64,000 bases of DNA, taken from assembly GCA_029641185.1 (NCBI GenBank), contig JAPWGK010000003.1, forward strand, positions 1,922,001 to 1,986,000, read 5' to 3'. The notes beneath the pieces were generated by a model that did no database searches, had not been told where the DNA came from, and saw only the letters and a list, made by a program, of their open reading frames with translations. Positions 21,280-32,961 of this stretch are shown piece after piece. Every line of letters begins with the position of its first letter. Position 1 is the stretch's first letter. This stretch comes from Pseudofabraea citricarpa (lineage: Eukaryota; Ascomycota; Leotiomycetes; Helotiales; Dermateaceae). The translations under genes were made by a program, and so were the position numbers.

Positions 21280-22402
21280 CTAGCCAGCAAACTCGTGCTT
21301 TGGGGACCCCTTTACCCCTTTCTCTTTGTAGCGAAACATGTGACCCCCTTGATCATCTGCCTTCGCGTTGATGTGTCTATCCTTACCACTCGCGGCAAAG
21401 ATGATATCGAAGTCCTTTCCACCCCATGTTGTGCACGCCATGTTGTTGGCCGAGAATACCACATCTTTCAAGTGCTTACCTTCAGGGCTAAAAACCATGA
21501 TTCGATAAGATGCAAAGACAGCGATCCACAGGTTGCCCTCCGAGCTGCTTGTTTGTTATTATAGATGTTATTTACCTGGGTCGATTGTGACTTACTCTAC
21601 TACCATGCCGTCAGGTTCTCCATACGTGGTGCGTCGATCAATCAGCAGCCTTCGGTTTGTAATCGAGCCCGACTCAAGGTCGAAATCATATGCAAACACT
21701 TTCATTGCGACCGAATCGTTAAAATACACTGGTCTGATCAGTATTTCTTTGGCGAATTCCGTCAAGCAGAACTTACTGGTCTTGTTATCGGGACTCCACG
21801 CCAAACCATTGCCACACACAATCCCCTTTTCCATCTCATGCAAACTTCCATCGGGATCATATCTCCAAAGTTTTCCTTTTGGCTCTCCATAGTTCTCCGG
21901 GAGCTGGTTGGGTCCAAAAGCCATTGCTTTCTTGTCAATTTCAGCAAGCCAGAATCGTCCTTTAGCATCCACCCCGCCATCGTTAAATCTTAGCTCGTCT
22001 CTTTTTGACGTTGGGATGATCTCTTTAACGACCTCTAACTTTCCCGTCTCCTCGTCGAGAAATGCAACGCCTTGGTAATAAGCACAGATGTAGCTTTTTG
22101 GCACGTCTTTGCGAAAGAAAACTACAGTTACACTGTCTTCCAATTCGATTACACGTGCTTTTCCAATGGCATCTCCAGTCACGGGATCGACCTTCAAGAT
22201 TTGGATATTTGCTGGTTCCGACAAACAGTCAACCCAATGCAGCTATATTCACAACTTATCAGCGTTGTAAGCACTGATGTTTCATTTGCGGACTCACAGT
22301 GCTGTCGCTTGCTCGATAGATGGGTGCCTCGCCAAGCACCATAGGAGGATCACATCTATACCAAGGCTCATCACCAGTGACGGATTCGAGGGGTTCTGAC
22401 AT
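21280..22402 (-). CDS. SMP-30/gluconolactonase-like beta-propeller hydrolase
   Basis: Four exons, 22402-22298, 22242-21777, 21728-21596 and 21544-21280, with introns of 55, 48 and 51 bp; phases add up to 322 residues. Signature motifs in order: LGEAPIYR (Glu25, first metal ligand), LHWVDC, FNDGGVDAKGRFWLAEID, CGNGLAWSPDNKTMYFNDS (Asn and Asp of the metal site), EPDGMVVDSEGNLWIAVF, and NMACTTWGGKDFDIIFAAS. The family folds as a six-bladed propeller and hydrolyses sugar or other lactones with a divalent metal. All expected ligands are present. The gene is divergent from the NCS1 transporter across 326 bp, so the two probably share control. Substrate unknown. Confidence 0.9.
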
Positions 22403-22728
22403 GGTTCAGAGGCCTGAGATGAGACTCAATACTTCGCACAGATAGTTGATAGTTGATGATCGATCGATCCTTATATTTTGATCGAGGTGCATAAAGGCCG
22501 ATTTAGCATATAAGTCAGACAAGGTTTCGCTACAGCAGCAAGTGGAGTAAATCAGCAATCACCCCCATCCCACGTAAGATAGCCCCGTCGCGGCATCCCA
22601 CCTTTGAGATACGTTGTTGCTGGATGGCAACAGCACGGGCGATGATTAAATATTGACCTAGAGGGCGGCGCCTTCGCGAAGGATTTGGCACTCAGTGGTA
22701 GTGCTGCACTAATTTCTATCCGGACACG
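22403..22728. promoter_or_regulatory. Bidirectional promoter, SMP-30-like gene and NCS1 transporter
   Basis: Only 326 bp between two outward-facing starts. It contains GATCGATCGATC near 22459-22469 and a GGCGGCGCC motif near 22664. A shared regulator, perhaps the neighbouring C2H2 factor, is inferred. Confidence 0.55.
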
Positions 22729-24654
22729 ATGTCGTTCTCTGCCGTGTCGCAAGAATCCACCGCGGCTGCGAGATCGCGCACCCAGCGATTCAAACACGCC
22801 TTTACTTCTCCTCACGCTTTCCACGAAGCTATTACCCTGAAGAGCTCCACTTCGATTCTGGTTAACGAGGATCTCCTCCCATCGCCCCCTCAGAGACAGA
22901 CGTGGACGACGTGGAACTTCTTCGCTTATTGGTATGTACCTATGAGCTAGCAAAACACGGAGGACTAGTTCTGACTGTTGTACACAGGTGGAGTGAGTCG
23001 TGGGCCGTCTCAACATGGTCAATTGGTGCTTCTATGATCGCTCTTGGAGCGACTATACGTGATGCTATGCTAGTGGTGGTATTTGCGAATTTGCTGTCTT
23101 CTGTCGTAATCTGCCTTAATGGCAGGGCTGCTTCCCAATATCATATTGGCTATCCGGTCCTTTCCCGAGTTACTTTCGGAATCTATGGGTCGTACTTTGT
23201 TGTTGTGTTGAGAGCTATACTTGGTATAATATGGGTATTTCGAACTTTCAATTGACCGTTTCTGAAGCAGTGGCTGATTAATCTGTCAGGGAGGTGTCCA
23301 AATGTATTTTGAAGGACAGTTCATATCTATCTTCCTTCGTTGTATATTTCCTGGCTGGAGCAGGTTGCCGAATAATATTCCAGCAGTAAGTTCTCCATTA
23401 ACTCATCCATTTCCATTTTCTAACAATTTTATCAGAGCCAGCATATTACAACGCAAACGATGGTTGGCTTTTTCCTGGCTTTCCTCTTCACCATCCCGTT
23501 CATGTTCATCCACACCACTAAGATCCGCCATCTCTTTACCCTCAAATCAATAATTATGCCAATTGCCGGCCTCGGAATTGTCATATGGGCAACCTCTTCG
23601 AATGGTGGCGTCTCAGCAGACAAGCTTATTGATGAATCTGCCAAAACCTCAACTGCTGTATTTGCATGGGGGATCGTAGGACAATTCAATTCAGTCATGG
23701 GAGCGAACTCGGCTTTACTGGTCACCGTACCAGATCTTGCTCGGTATGCAAAGACGAAGAATGCCCAATTATACGGGCAATCAATTGGCCTGCCACTTGC
23801 ACAAACTCTTTGCGCAGCCTTTGGCATCATCACCACTGTAAGTTTATCCATGCCTATCAAACGTCAAGTTCTTGGCTAAAGTTCCCAAGTCTGCAGTGAA
23901 GAACATGTATGGCGTAGCATACTGGAATCCCTATGACCTACTCAACGGTATTCTGGACGAAGGATATACCTCCAAAGCACGAGCCGGTGTATTTTTTGCA
24001 TCGGCATCATTTGCTTTCGCAACATTAGGAACGTCTATTGCTTGTAATATCACCCCGTTCGCTGCTGATGTGACCTGCCTTGCGCCAAAATACATCAACA
24101 TCATCCGAGGTCAATTTCTGTGTATCATTATCGCCTTTTCCATTGTACCCTGGCGCATCGTAGCAACGGCCAACGGCTTCCTGAACTTCCTGGGCGGCTA
24201 CTCAATCTTTCAGGGGCCTGTCGTTGCAATCATGATTATCGACTACTTCCTGATTCGCAAAGGGAATATGGATATGTCTGATATCTATTCCCTCTCTTCC
24301 GGCGGGAGATATTTTTACTTTCACGGATTCCATATCCGTGCTTTTGCAGCATTCATCATTGGGTTTCTCCTTCCGCTCCCAGGTTTCGTCGCGAGCTTTG
24401 GGTACACGATTGGTATTGCAGCCACACACATGTATTCTTTGGGATGGGTCCTGAGTTTTCTCATGGGGTGCATCTCGTACTTGGTAATCTGCCTTATTTG
24501 GAAAGTTCCCGGTGACGATGGAGATTCTCCTTTTGAAGCCAAGGTGTTGGAAAGTCAAAGCGTGATCATCGACGGTATACACGGCGAAGTATTTCGCGAG
24601 CAAAAGCAAAACAGCACGTCGGCAGAGAAGAGCGTTGGAGAGGGACTTGTCTAA
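22729..24654 (+). CDS. NCS1-family nucleobase/allantoin-type transporter
   Basis: Five exons: 22729-22931, 22988-23234, 23290-23385, 23436-23837, 23890-24654; introns of 50-56 bp; 570 residues. The N-terminal part carries the family hallmarks NEDLLPSPPQRQTWTTWNFFAYWWSESW and the segment LNGRAASQYHIGYPVLSRVTFGIYGSYF; GGVQMYFEGQ and MYGVAYWNPYDLLNGIL follow. About twelve hydrophobic segments are visible. Fungal NCS1 proteins (Fur/Fcy types) are plasma-membrane H+ symporters for uracil, allantoin, uridine, cytosine, thiamine or nicotinamide riboside. The NEDLLPSPPQ..TW style is closer to the Fur (uracil/allantoin) branch, from memory. The acidic/Ser C-tail (ending SVGEGLV) is where turnover signals lie in the family. 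Confidence 0.92.
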
Positions 24655-26681
24655 ATGCCAGATAAACAGACCATCGATTTCCTAACCCCTCACCCACAAA
24701 TTAATTCGGAACCAGAAAATCTTTATACTCGTATTTGAGAACGAACAAGTCAGATAAGATACATGACCCCCAAACGCCAAGGCTTGGTGCTCCCCACACC
24801 ACCACATCACAACCTTAAACGATCTGATCCGCATGTGAAGCTTTCTCTCCCTCTTTCTCTCTGTCTTTGCTTTCCGTCCTCGTTTGCGAGCAGCTGGAAT
24901 GGGAGATCTGTTGCATGTCGCGAACCCCCACGCCAACTGCATTGGATGATGCGATCTGTGCGGACTCGGGAGTTTTATAAAGTCATGGTTTGTTTGGAGA
25001 GGAGAGGATAGACTTTTTCGCCGTTCTCGGACGAGTCAGAGTCCTGTAGGGTAGCTAGCCGAGTTGCCAGCCACTGCCAGTGCTGCCGCTGCCGCTAAGC
25101 GAAGTACCTGACTCTGACCCTGACCTGGTTGTTTGCCATGTGGGAAAGATCCCACGGCTGTCGAGGTTATTGTGCGATACTGTAGGAGACTAGTCCTTTT
25201 CTCTTTTGGGATATACTTTTATTTATTTAGTAGTTGGGAATAATCTAATACTTGAATACCATTTGAATCGTGCGACTTTAAGTATCCCTGAAACTGAATA
25301 GGTACTTGCACGAGGTTGCCTTCCTCGAGCTTTGAGTTTGATCAGAAACCATCACCCTGCATCTTTGCCATGTGATGTGAGACTGAGATAACGGACAAAA
25401 TTCCCCGTCCAAGGTTTGATCATAAACCCTGATCAATGATGTTTCCAGCTGTGGGGCTGAAATGAAAAAGATAATCTTCGGTACAGGTATCAAGTTATGT
25501 TGTTACCAAAGCAGTTTGCTAATGAATGTATCATTTTACTTGTAACAAATAGTCACGGTTCATGAAGATTGTTCGGTCAATGATTATCTTAATCAAGGAA
25601 TGGTATGCATTGCCTACCTACTGTAGGAGTGATAATTGTATACTTTAGATTTGGAAGATTGATATGCAACTGAAGTGTTTGGAAAGTGATTCGGTTGAAA
25701 TTGAAAGAAGGGCAAGGTTATCGATGAACTCAGTATTCCACCATTGCCTCTAAGATTTTGTCTTATGGGTTTCTATTTGTGATCTGTGAACGTATTGTAG
25801 AATTGAGCAATTATATCCAGCCTTAGATAACATAGCCAATATTGATCAATATCATCTCCTTGGACCAGAATCTTTTTAACTCCCCCCTTTCATCAAAACG
25901 TATTCTAGTCTCTAGAAAGAATTTTCAGAGCAAGTGGGGAATTGATGTTGCTGCCAATTAAACAGTCCGACAAGACTACGACTAATATAAGAGCACTAGA
26001 CGATTTCGACTCGTCTCTGTAACTCGACAAGTCTGGTTATAGTTAAGAATTGACAACTACTATAAATTCCTCTGAAACTTGAGAGAAACAATCTCAACCA
26101 TCAGCTAATTCATTCCTGAAAATCCAAGAAACCTGTGCCTATTCGTAGCTAAGAACCATCAGCTTCTTCACATAAACCAAGATATAAAAACACCGTTATT
26201 ATGAAAAGAAAAACAACACGTTATACCTTACCATATTTGGTAATTTTAAACAGATGAAAGCTCTGTCTTGGCTAGCGATCACCTAAGCTAAAAGCCGAAC
26301 ACTTGTAACTCCGAAAGTAGCTACATGTTAACACCAATTTTCGAACCATGTTTCATATATAGCCCAACAATATCCTGCATAAACATGTTTGAAAGTCTTG
26401 CAGCAATGCCTTTTTAGGTATATATCTAAGTAGACAGACCATTTCAGCATGACTAAGCAAACCCGACGCCCACCGGCTACGCCAAGTCGCAAGCAAACTT
26501 TGCTGAATGCGGGCCAACGTCATTCATTATGACAAGCTGCCCTAACGACAGCAAGTGGAGAACACGCTTTGAAATCAATAAATATATATCAACCCCGCTC
26601 AGTAGTACGAGACAACCGTCTTGAAAAATACATTTTCGCAAACATACACAATCGCTGCTACTAAACTCTGAAGGAAGAAAG
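24655..26681. other. 2 kb intergenic region
   Basis: A+T-leaning, with no frame that resembles a gene. It contains GCTGCC-type repeats near 25,075-25,100. The last few hundred bases should be the promoter of the reductase gene. Confidence 0.5.
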
Positions 26682-27932
26682 ATGGTTACAAGTAAGGCAT
26701 TGGTAACTCAGGTCTCTGAGGGGAAAGCCAGATTGGAACTTAAAGAAGTGGTCTTGGATAATATCTCGGAAACGCAGGTCCTTGTTCGCGTTGAGACGGT
26801 TGCCCAGAATCCAACCGATGGCAAGTTGAAATAGAAAGATCTTTCACGCTCATCACTAATACGAGCAATAAACAGTTCAAGCTCTGGACGGGAATGCATA
26901 TGGCGAAGATGCGATTCTGGGATGCGATTTCGTGGGCCACATAGAGCAAGTAGGAAAAAATGTAAGCTCTTTAAAGGTTGGCGACCGCGTTGCGGGGTTG
27001 ATCTGGGGAGGTATGCATTTGTCCAACCTGCTTCAAATGTATTCTAACAGATTCTACAGGTGAAATCAAAGGACTTGGCGGCTTTAGTCAGTATACTGTC
27101 GCGGAAGAGAAGATCTGTTTCAAAGTGCCCGAGCAGATCTCATCCAATGATGCGGCAACTGTACCTCTGGCAGCTTGTACCGCATGGCTTGCGCTTTTCT
27201 CAACTCGCTGCTTGAACATTTCGCGAAATGGAACAAACCCCAGTCCTGTCTTGATATGGGGCGGAAGTTGTTAGTATATTTCCCTTTTCCGAAATATTCC
27301 TGCTCACGGGTTGTTTTCTAGCAAGTGTCGGATTGTACGCCATTCAGTTGGCGAGAATCTATTCGATCCCCGTTGTTGCTGTCTGTAGCCCCAAGCACTT
27401 TGATCATTGCAAGAGGTTGGGCGCTTCGCACACCTTCGACTATAGGGACGAGAATGTGGTTCAGAGCATCAAGTCAGCAGCCCCAAATATCAAGCATGTC
27501 TTCGATTGCATAGGTGCCGGGTCTTCATCAACTCAATCGTCCCAAGCGATCAGCGGGGATGATGGAGCTTTATGCACAGTTCGACCTGGCAAAGTGGCTA
27601 CGGAAGAGGTTAGCAAGGCAGTGAGAGTATCCGACGTCTTGGTTTGGACTGCATTTTTGAAAGATCATAGCTACAAGACATCAGTATTTCCTGTGAGTCT
27701 AATTTACCCTTACAAGTCATATAGCAGAACACTGACAAGGAGAAAGGCTTCGAAAGAGGATAATGAGCTAGCTGCTGAGCTCTTCTCCAAGATACCAGCA
27801 TGGTTGGTCGATGGCACTCTCAAAACCAACACTGCACGGGTCATTCCAGGTGGGTTTGACGGCGTGTCTGAGGGTTTCCAACTGCATCGCGAGGGCAAAA
27901 TCTCGGGCTTCAAATTGGTTTATAACCTCTGA
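26682..27932 (+). CDS. Medium-chain dehydrogenase/reductase (trans-enoyl reductase type)
   Basis: Five exons: 26682-26820, 26876-27010, 27060-27269, 27322-27692, 27747-27932, giving 346 residues. The first intron begins GCAAGT instead of GT; only this join restores the family motif AQNPTDVQALDGNA. Family motifs: VLVRVETVAQNPTD, LGCDFVGHIEQVG, VGDRVAGLIWGG, VAEEKICFKVPEQIS, AATVPLAACTAWLALF, the Rossmann loop IWGGSSSVGLYAIQLA, and HVFDCIGAG. No catalytic-zinc Cys pattern is obvious, as in LovC-like enoyl reductases that act in trans with polyketide synthases and in related toxin-resistance or quinone reductases. No synthase lies in the window, so it may act alone on a small ketone or enal. Confidence 0.88.
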
Positions 27933-29252
27933 GAAATACTGTCGTAACGTCGGAGGACTTCAGCTATACGCATATTATGAAGACACTTCGACTGAAGGGA
28001 TATACTATTCTACGATTTGCATAGGGAAGATGGTAAAAGTGGTCTGGTAAGACGAGGTAATTAATCGAATTACTTGTTAAAACAAAATTGCCTTCACGCG
28101 GCTCTGAAACCCCAAATAGTAGCATATTATTTTATAATTGACCCCTAGATCATTTTGCACAGGGCACACAATGTTTACTTTTGCCAGAGACCTGCTGCAG
28201 TTCTTAGTCAAACAATTCTCTATCTGCTTTCGAGAAACCCCCATAACTTTAACTACTACAAACCTCTTGGCGTTTTTTAGAACTGCTTGGTTCTAGTGAT
28301 AGGCTAGTCTAGTTCACACACCGTTTCAATTTAGTGCCGTTCAATTTAGTTCCAGAATAGTTGTGCGCGAGCCGCCGGCAACGATCTACAATCTTGCAAT
28401 CTTCGTGTATTCGCTGAGGTCCGAGAAGTGTCAATGTAATCTCATAGTTACAGAAAAGGATACCCATCTGGTCTATCCTCAGTTCCTAAGACTATGACTA
28501 TCTATCATTGAACAGTTAAACTCATCTGTGGGTATTCTGTTCCGATAAATTTGTAGATTTCTAAACGGCTATTTGTAACTAGTACCCCTGGTGTCGAAAG
28601 TGGTTTGTTCTGGCTCCCGTTAGCAGCCCGTACACTGGAAAGGTTGAAAGCCTGCCCTAACCTTCCGGGGAAATGGTAACTATTTTGGATCTGTTACAAG
28701 CTCCACTGACTGAATGTGCCATAGATTCCATCAGGGATAGAGAGGCTTGAGGTTAGCTCGATAATTGAGATATATTATACATGCCTAGTAATATCTTCTT
28801 TGGTTAACAGCACTAAATTGGTTAAGTTGTGGGTTGGAGAAAGGTTACTTTAGCTTCGGTCCTACACTTGGGTATATTAACAGATACTAATACCTTTAGG
28901 GTAAGAAATTAGCTTATAACCTTAGAATATGGTGGATATGTAAATACAATATCGGATATGTTTGGTACGACCATAACGGTGTCTGTATTTCTCACCCTAG
29001 AAATGTGAAAGTTTGGGTCGCTTGCATTAGACGATGAGATGAGCCTGACGGAAAAAAATCTATTTGAGTTACAAAACAGCCATTTTGGTTTATTTCAAAA
29101 CTAGAATCATTCATGTATTTATGTGCATTCATTGCTACTGGTGTTGATCTCTCCATCCAACATCGCTCCATATATGCGTCCGCGGCAAAGACCTAAGCAG
29201 CACTTCTTCTCCACGCCAAATCCTTCAACAAGTTATAATCAAACAGAGCATT
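27933..29252. other. 1.3 kb intergenic region
   Basis: No gene seen. A 15 bp direct repeat with core TTCAATTTAGT occurs twice at about 28,325-28,352. Confidence 0.5.
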
Positions 29253-29789
29253 ATGGATCGTAACGATGATAGAACGACCCATCGACCGGCTGCAAATTAC
29301 ATCGCAAACACCGAAACCATCCTAGCAGGAATCAACTTTGCCTTTTTCGCCTACATTGTATTCCTCGATGGACGTACATCTAAGCGTTCAGTGGCAGCAT
29401 TTTTGTTATGGCGTGCACACCTTTGCATTCCGCCCCTAATCGCATTATATTTCTACGACATATTGACGAAAGTTTACAAAGAGCAAGATTCGTTGACAAT
29501 AAGGGCAAAAAGGTCGTGGTTGAGATGTAACTTTTTCGTAATGGGGACCATGCTTGTGCTGCTTTTTGTCCTGAACTGGAAATTACTTGACTGGCTCCTA
29601 ACTTTACGAATTCTTAAATCCACTCCAGCTGCTTATTACAGTTATCGTCTAGAAACACGGATCAGTTTTGGATTTTTGCTTTTTGTGGCGTTCTGCTGGG
29701 AGGTCTGGAAGATCACCTTGGATATGTTTTTTGATTTGTTCCATTTCAATTGGCACATACTCCACGAAGAGAGGCTTCAGCAGCAATAG
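29253..29789 (+). CDS. Orphan multi-pass membrane protein
   Basis: Intronless frame of 178 codons from ATG 29253. Hydrophobic helices: ILAGINFAFFAYIVFL, HLCIPPLIALYFYDIL, CNFFVMGTMLVLLFVLNW, and ISFGFLLFVAFCWEVWKI, so about four transmembrane spans; the ends are hydrophilic (MDRNDDRTTHRPAAN and HEERLQQQ). No signal peptide and no family recognised. The clean alternation of helices and charged loops supports real coding. It stands alone between two long spacers. Confidence 0.6.
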   Translation: MDRNDDRTTHRPAANYIANTETILAGINFAFFAYIVFLDGRTSKRSVAAFLLWRAHLCIPPLIALYFYDILTKVYKEQDSLTIRAKRSWLRCNFFVMGTMLVLLFVLNWKLLDWLLTLRILKSTPAAYYSYRLETRISFGFLLFVAFCWEVWKITLDMFFDLFHFNWHILHEERLQQQ

Positions 29790-30362
29790 TCAGTAGACTT
29801 GCAATTTGAGGCACTCAATAAAGAGAAGGAAAAGACATCTCACTTACAGTGTAACTAGGTACTTAATACCATGTACAAATACATCAAACACTGAATTTTG
29901 AATGGGAATCGAGCAGTTTGAAAGAAGAGTGGGTGGCTTGGTTTAATTTAATCTATGAAATTTCATAGGCCTAGAGAGCTTTCAATACTTGGAACTGCTA
30001 CTGTCAAACCACATCAAATTCTACTCATTTGCAAAAAGCCAACGGCTCTGAAGTGAATAAATTGTGAAGTTGATATCTCAATGCCGCTTCTCAAGTTGCC
30101 GAGTTTGAAATGGTTAGGTCAGTTACAACAAATGGTCTCCGTCATAGCTTGTCGCTTATTTGAACCCCCTTTTCTTCTCTGATCCATGTAGTTTTCAGTT
30201 TTAAATCTCTTGATCCCTCTTTCTGTTTGACCATCACCAAATCCCTCTCGCTATATACAGAATATTAATAAGATGGTTCATACTGCAGAGAGAAGTTTCA
30301 GTAAACGCTAAATATAGTGAAATTAAGAATTATAGTTAAGAATTATGTCCCTCTACCGTGAT
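29790..30362. other. Intergenic, convergent
   Basis: 573 bp of A+T-rich spacer. Nothing recognised. Confidence 0.5.
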
Positions 30363-32043
30363 TCAGTTGGATCCCTTGATTGTGCGTGCCTGTTTCAATC
30401 CCAAAGCCTTGTATAAGTACTCCAACTGCCTATAAATATGCTTCCTCTGTTCTATACTCAATGTTTTCACCATTAAAGAGACTCTCAGCGGCCAGATGGA
30501 AGTATAGCCAGCTATAGCACTCCCATGCAAAGAAAGTCTCGAGATGCGGTCCTCCGCATCGATGTCGCCTAAGATCTCAGAGACTGTATCGGTGATCTCG
30601 CCAACTGTGATATTGATATCATCACAAGCCTTCATATGAACCCTATCCATGTGATGAGCCCAAATCAACAGCTCTGGATATTCGCGCACTCGAACAAGGA
30701 GGCGGACAAATGTCTCCAGGAGAATGAGACGTGCTGCACGGTAGGGATTCCAGAACCCTGCCACTTCGAGATCCTGAAGTGCTGAGATACCGCTTACGCT
30801 TCTATGTGGATTGGATACGATATCGGAATACCTCCACATCTCAAAATTCTTGTCCTCGTTCTGTGCGAGGCTTATTGCTTTTAAAAGCCGTTGGCATGAG
30901 CCAGGTATGGATGGATCTTCAGCCAATACTGCATCGGCCACTGGTAAGATCCTTGCTATTCTATTGCATCCACGACCGACTTGTGCACTTGGCGAGGTAT
31001 CGCCTTCTATAGAGGCATCAAATAACTCGCTCTCAAGGCCTGGTTGTTTCCTCTTAAGTAGATTTTTAAATAGCTAGCGGAATATGTGAGTTGTAGTGCA
31101 GACAAAGAGGAAGAAAGTATTTACCACAACTCGATGTGCTCCACGAGCAAGGCCTGACCATTTTTCGTTCTTAAACTGGCTCGCTGTGCCCCTTGCACGG
31201 AGGAGAAGCGCCAAAGCATCAGCGTGAGTATTCCAAACTGCGACAATGTCACCAGTAAACATCTAATAGAAAATTCAGTATCTGGCAAATTGCAACGCAC
31301 GTAGATAGATTTTGGAACATACATCATACATATTGACGATTAAAATGCCTCCCACAAGGTCATTGCTGAATGTTTTAGTACCTTCAGCCAATGCTTTCCG
31401 AACCTGCAATAGTGCCTTGCCGTAGAATACTCTTGATTGTGCTATTAAAGAATCGGCCTGCAGCTGATTACCAAGGTTTGCAAGTGCGACTGCCTTGACG
31501 GCGTTAGATATAACACCGTTAGGATTGTCGAGACACAAGTCAGGAAGACCATGGAGAAATCCTGGGCTTTCCGCAATATCTGGAGTCTGCAGAACGTAAT
31601 CCTGAAACAAGAGACATGAAGCAGAATCGTTCCAATCGGTAGCCATTGATCTCGGCATTGTTCTGCTTTGATTATGCCTGAATGGAACCTTTTGCAGGTT
31701 GATCAATTTGCCCTCTTTGGACTTCTCCTCTGCAGAATCGTTGCTTCTTTGCCGCTGGGAGATAACTCGACGCCCTCGTCCTTTATTTTTGGGCACACCT
31801 AAAACTTTATTCTCCACTATCTGGTTCATGCTGTGGAACACAAGCTCGTTTTCTGGCCTGTATCCCGGACACTGCACTCCACTCAAAGTACATCTCTGAC
31901 ATGCAGGTATCTTTTCATCACACTAACGTATCATGCGTTAGTGATTCTCTCTCTATATTGTCATGGCAAATACTGTTGTATACCCTAACTTTCTTGGACC
32001 GACAGCGGTAGCATCCTTTACTCCTGTGCCCCGACACCGGCAT
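30363..32043 (-). CDS. Zn2Cys6 transcription factor
   Basis: Four exons: 32043-31984, 31922-31323, 31262-31125, 31073-30363; introns of 61, 60 and 51 bp; 502 residues. The zinc cluster is split by intron 1: GCYRCRSKKVR joined to CDEKIPACQRCTLSGVQC gives C-x2-C-x6-C-x5-C-x2-C-x6-C, with the spliced RS-KK-VR loop typical of DNA-binding clusters. A nuclear signal-like GRGRRVISQRQR follows. The rest (PGFLHGLPDLC, SNAVKAVALANLG, ILIVNMYD, AVWNTHADALALLLRARG) matches the acriflavine/MoxR-like 'fungal specific TF domain 2' style. The last acceptor could also be at 31053 (seven residues fewer). No obvious target pathway nearby. Confidence 0.85.
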
Positions 32044-32961
32044 GATGATGAAAAGTGAGCGGCTGAGCGCTCAAGGACAGTGACTGGATTATTCTTCTGG
32101 GATGTAGATTGTCTGGGGGTCTGAGATATGGAGGTCTGAGAACTCGGGGGTTGTACTTAAGTTTGACACTATTGATGGCTTACGGGCACTAAGAGCAACG
32201 GCGGCATTGGTAGAGTTTAGCTGGCACACGTGACCGGCGGTAACTTGTCGCAAAGTGAGCACGAGAAGAAGTAATCTTATCTTGGTTATGGCAATAAGAA
32301 ACCCCAAAAACATAACTCTGATGCAGTGGGCTATCGGAGAGTTGATATGAATTACATATTGATTGGTCTTGGGGGTGTAATCTGACAAGCGACGAAGAAT
32401 TCTCCTCGCTTGGAGCAGGGGGGAAAGTTGAAAAACCTCTTAACTTGTATCTAATACAGAAATGACACTACAGAGTAATAGACACAAATTATCCCACAAA
32501 AACTTGTTCATATCTGTACGGTCATTGATATAGGGTGAATCTGAGACTAAAATAGATCGCCCTTTGTAATTATCAACCTCTGTAAATAACAGCCTGTATA
32601 TAACAACCTCTGTAATTGTCATTCGCTGTAATTATAATTCACTAAAATTGCTACTATATACACCCATGGGTATTATCACGTAGGCACTAGCCTGTTTCTA
32701 CGCCTTTATATATCTGCACACGCGCTTGTTCATCTCCTCCATCTTAGCACTTTACAACATCATCTGCATCAGCAGTCCTTCCCTTCGAAACTCAAATCTT
32801 CTGCAAGAGTGCTTTGCAGTCTCATCATCACAAGACGGCGTGTAGAACCAACCTTGGTGCGCGCTCTCCAACATCTGGTTGAGCTGCGCAACTACCGCAA
32901 CCACCATCAACCTCCAAGGTTTCCTTCCTTGCCGCGCTCACCGCTATTGACATTTTCGAGA
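32044..32961. promoter_or_regulatory. Divergent promoter, Zn2Cys6 gene and coiled-coil gene
   Basis: 918 bp between outward-facing starts. A likely miniature transposon sits at 32452-32634. A 99-codon minus frame at 32089-32388 is not convincing. Confidence 0.5.
32452..32634. mobile_element. Candidate MITE (pogo/Tc1-mariner-like ends)
   Basis: A 183 bp segment with imperfect terminal inverted repeats: the left end TAATACAGAAATGACACT at 32452 and, read on the other strand, the right end TAATTACAGCGAATGACA from 32634; both continue with TACAGAG. The right end carries about four degenerate 15-17 bp units with core CTCTGTAA/CCTGTATA. TA-flanked ends suit Tc1/mariner or pogo families. No coding capacity. 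Confidence 0.5.

Noticed and set aside
21280..24654. Galacturonate/rhamnose-type sugar-acid cluster because of the SMP-30-like lactonase
   Set aside because: The partner transporter is NCS1, not a sugar porter, and no dehydrogenase, dehydratase or aldolase of those pathways is adjacent.
32089..32388. 99-codon minus-strand frame upstream of the Zn2Cys6 gene
   Set aside because: Located in the promoter of that gene, with no domain and mixed composition; not supportable as a gene.
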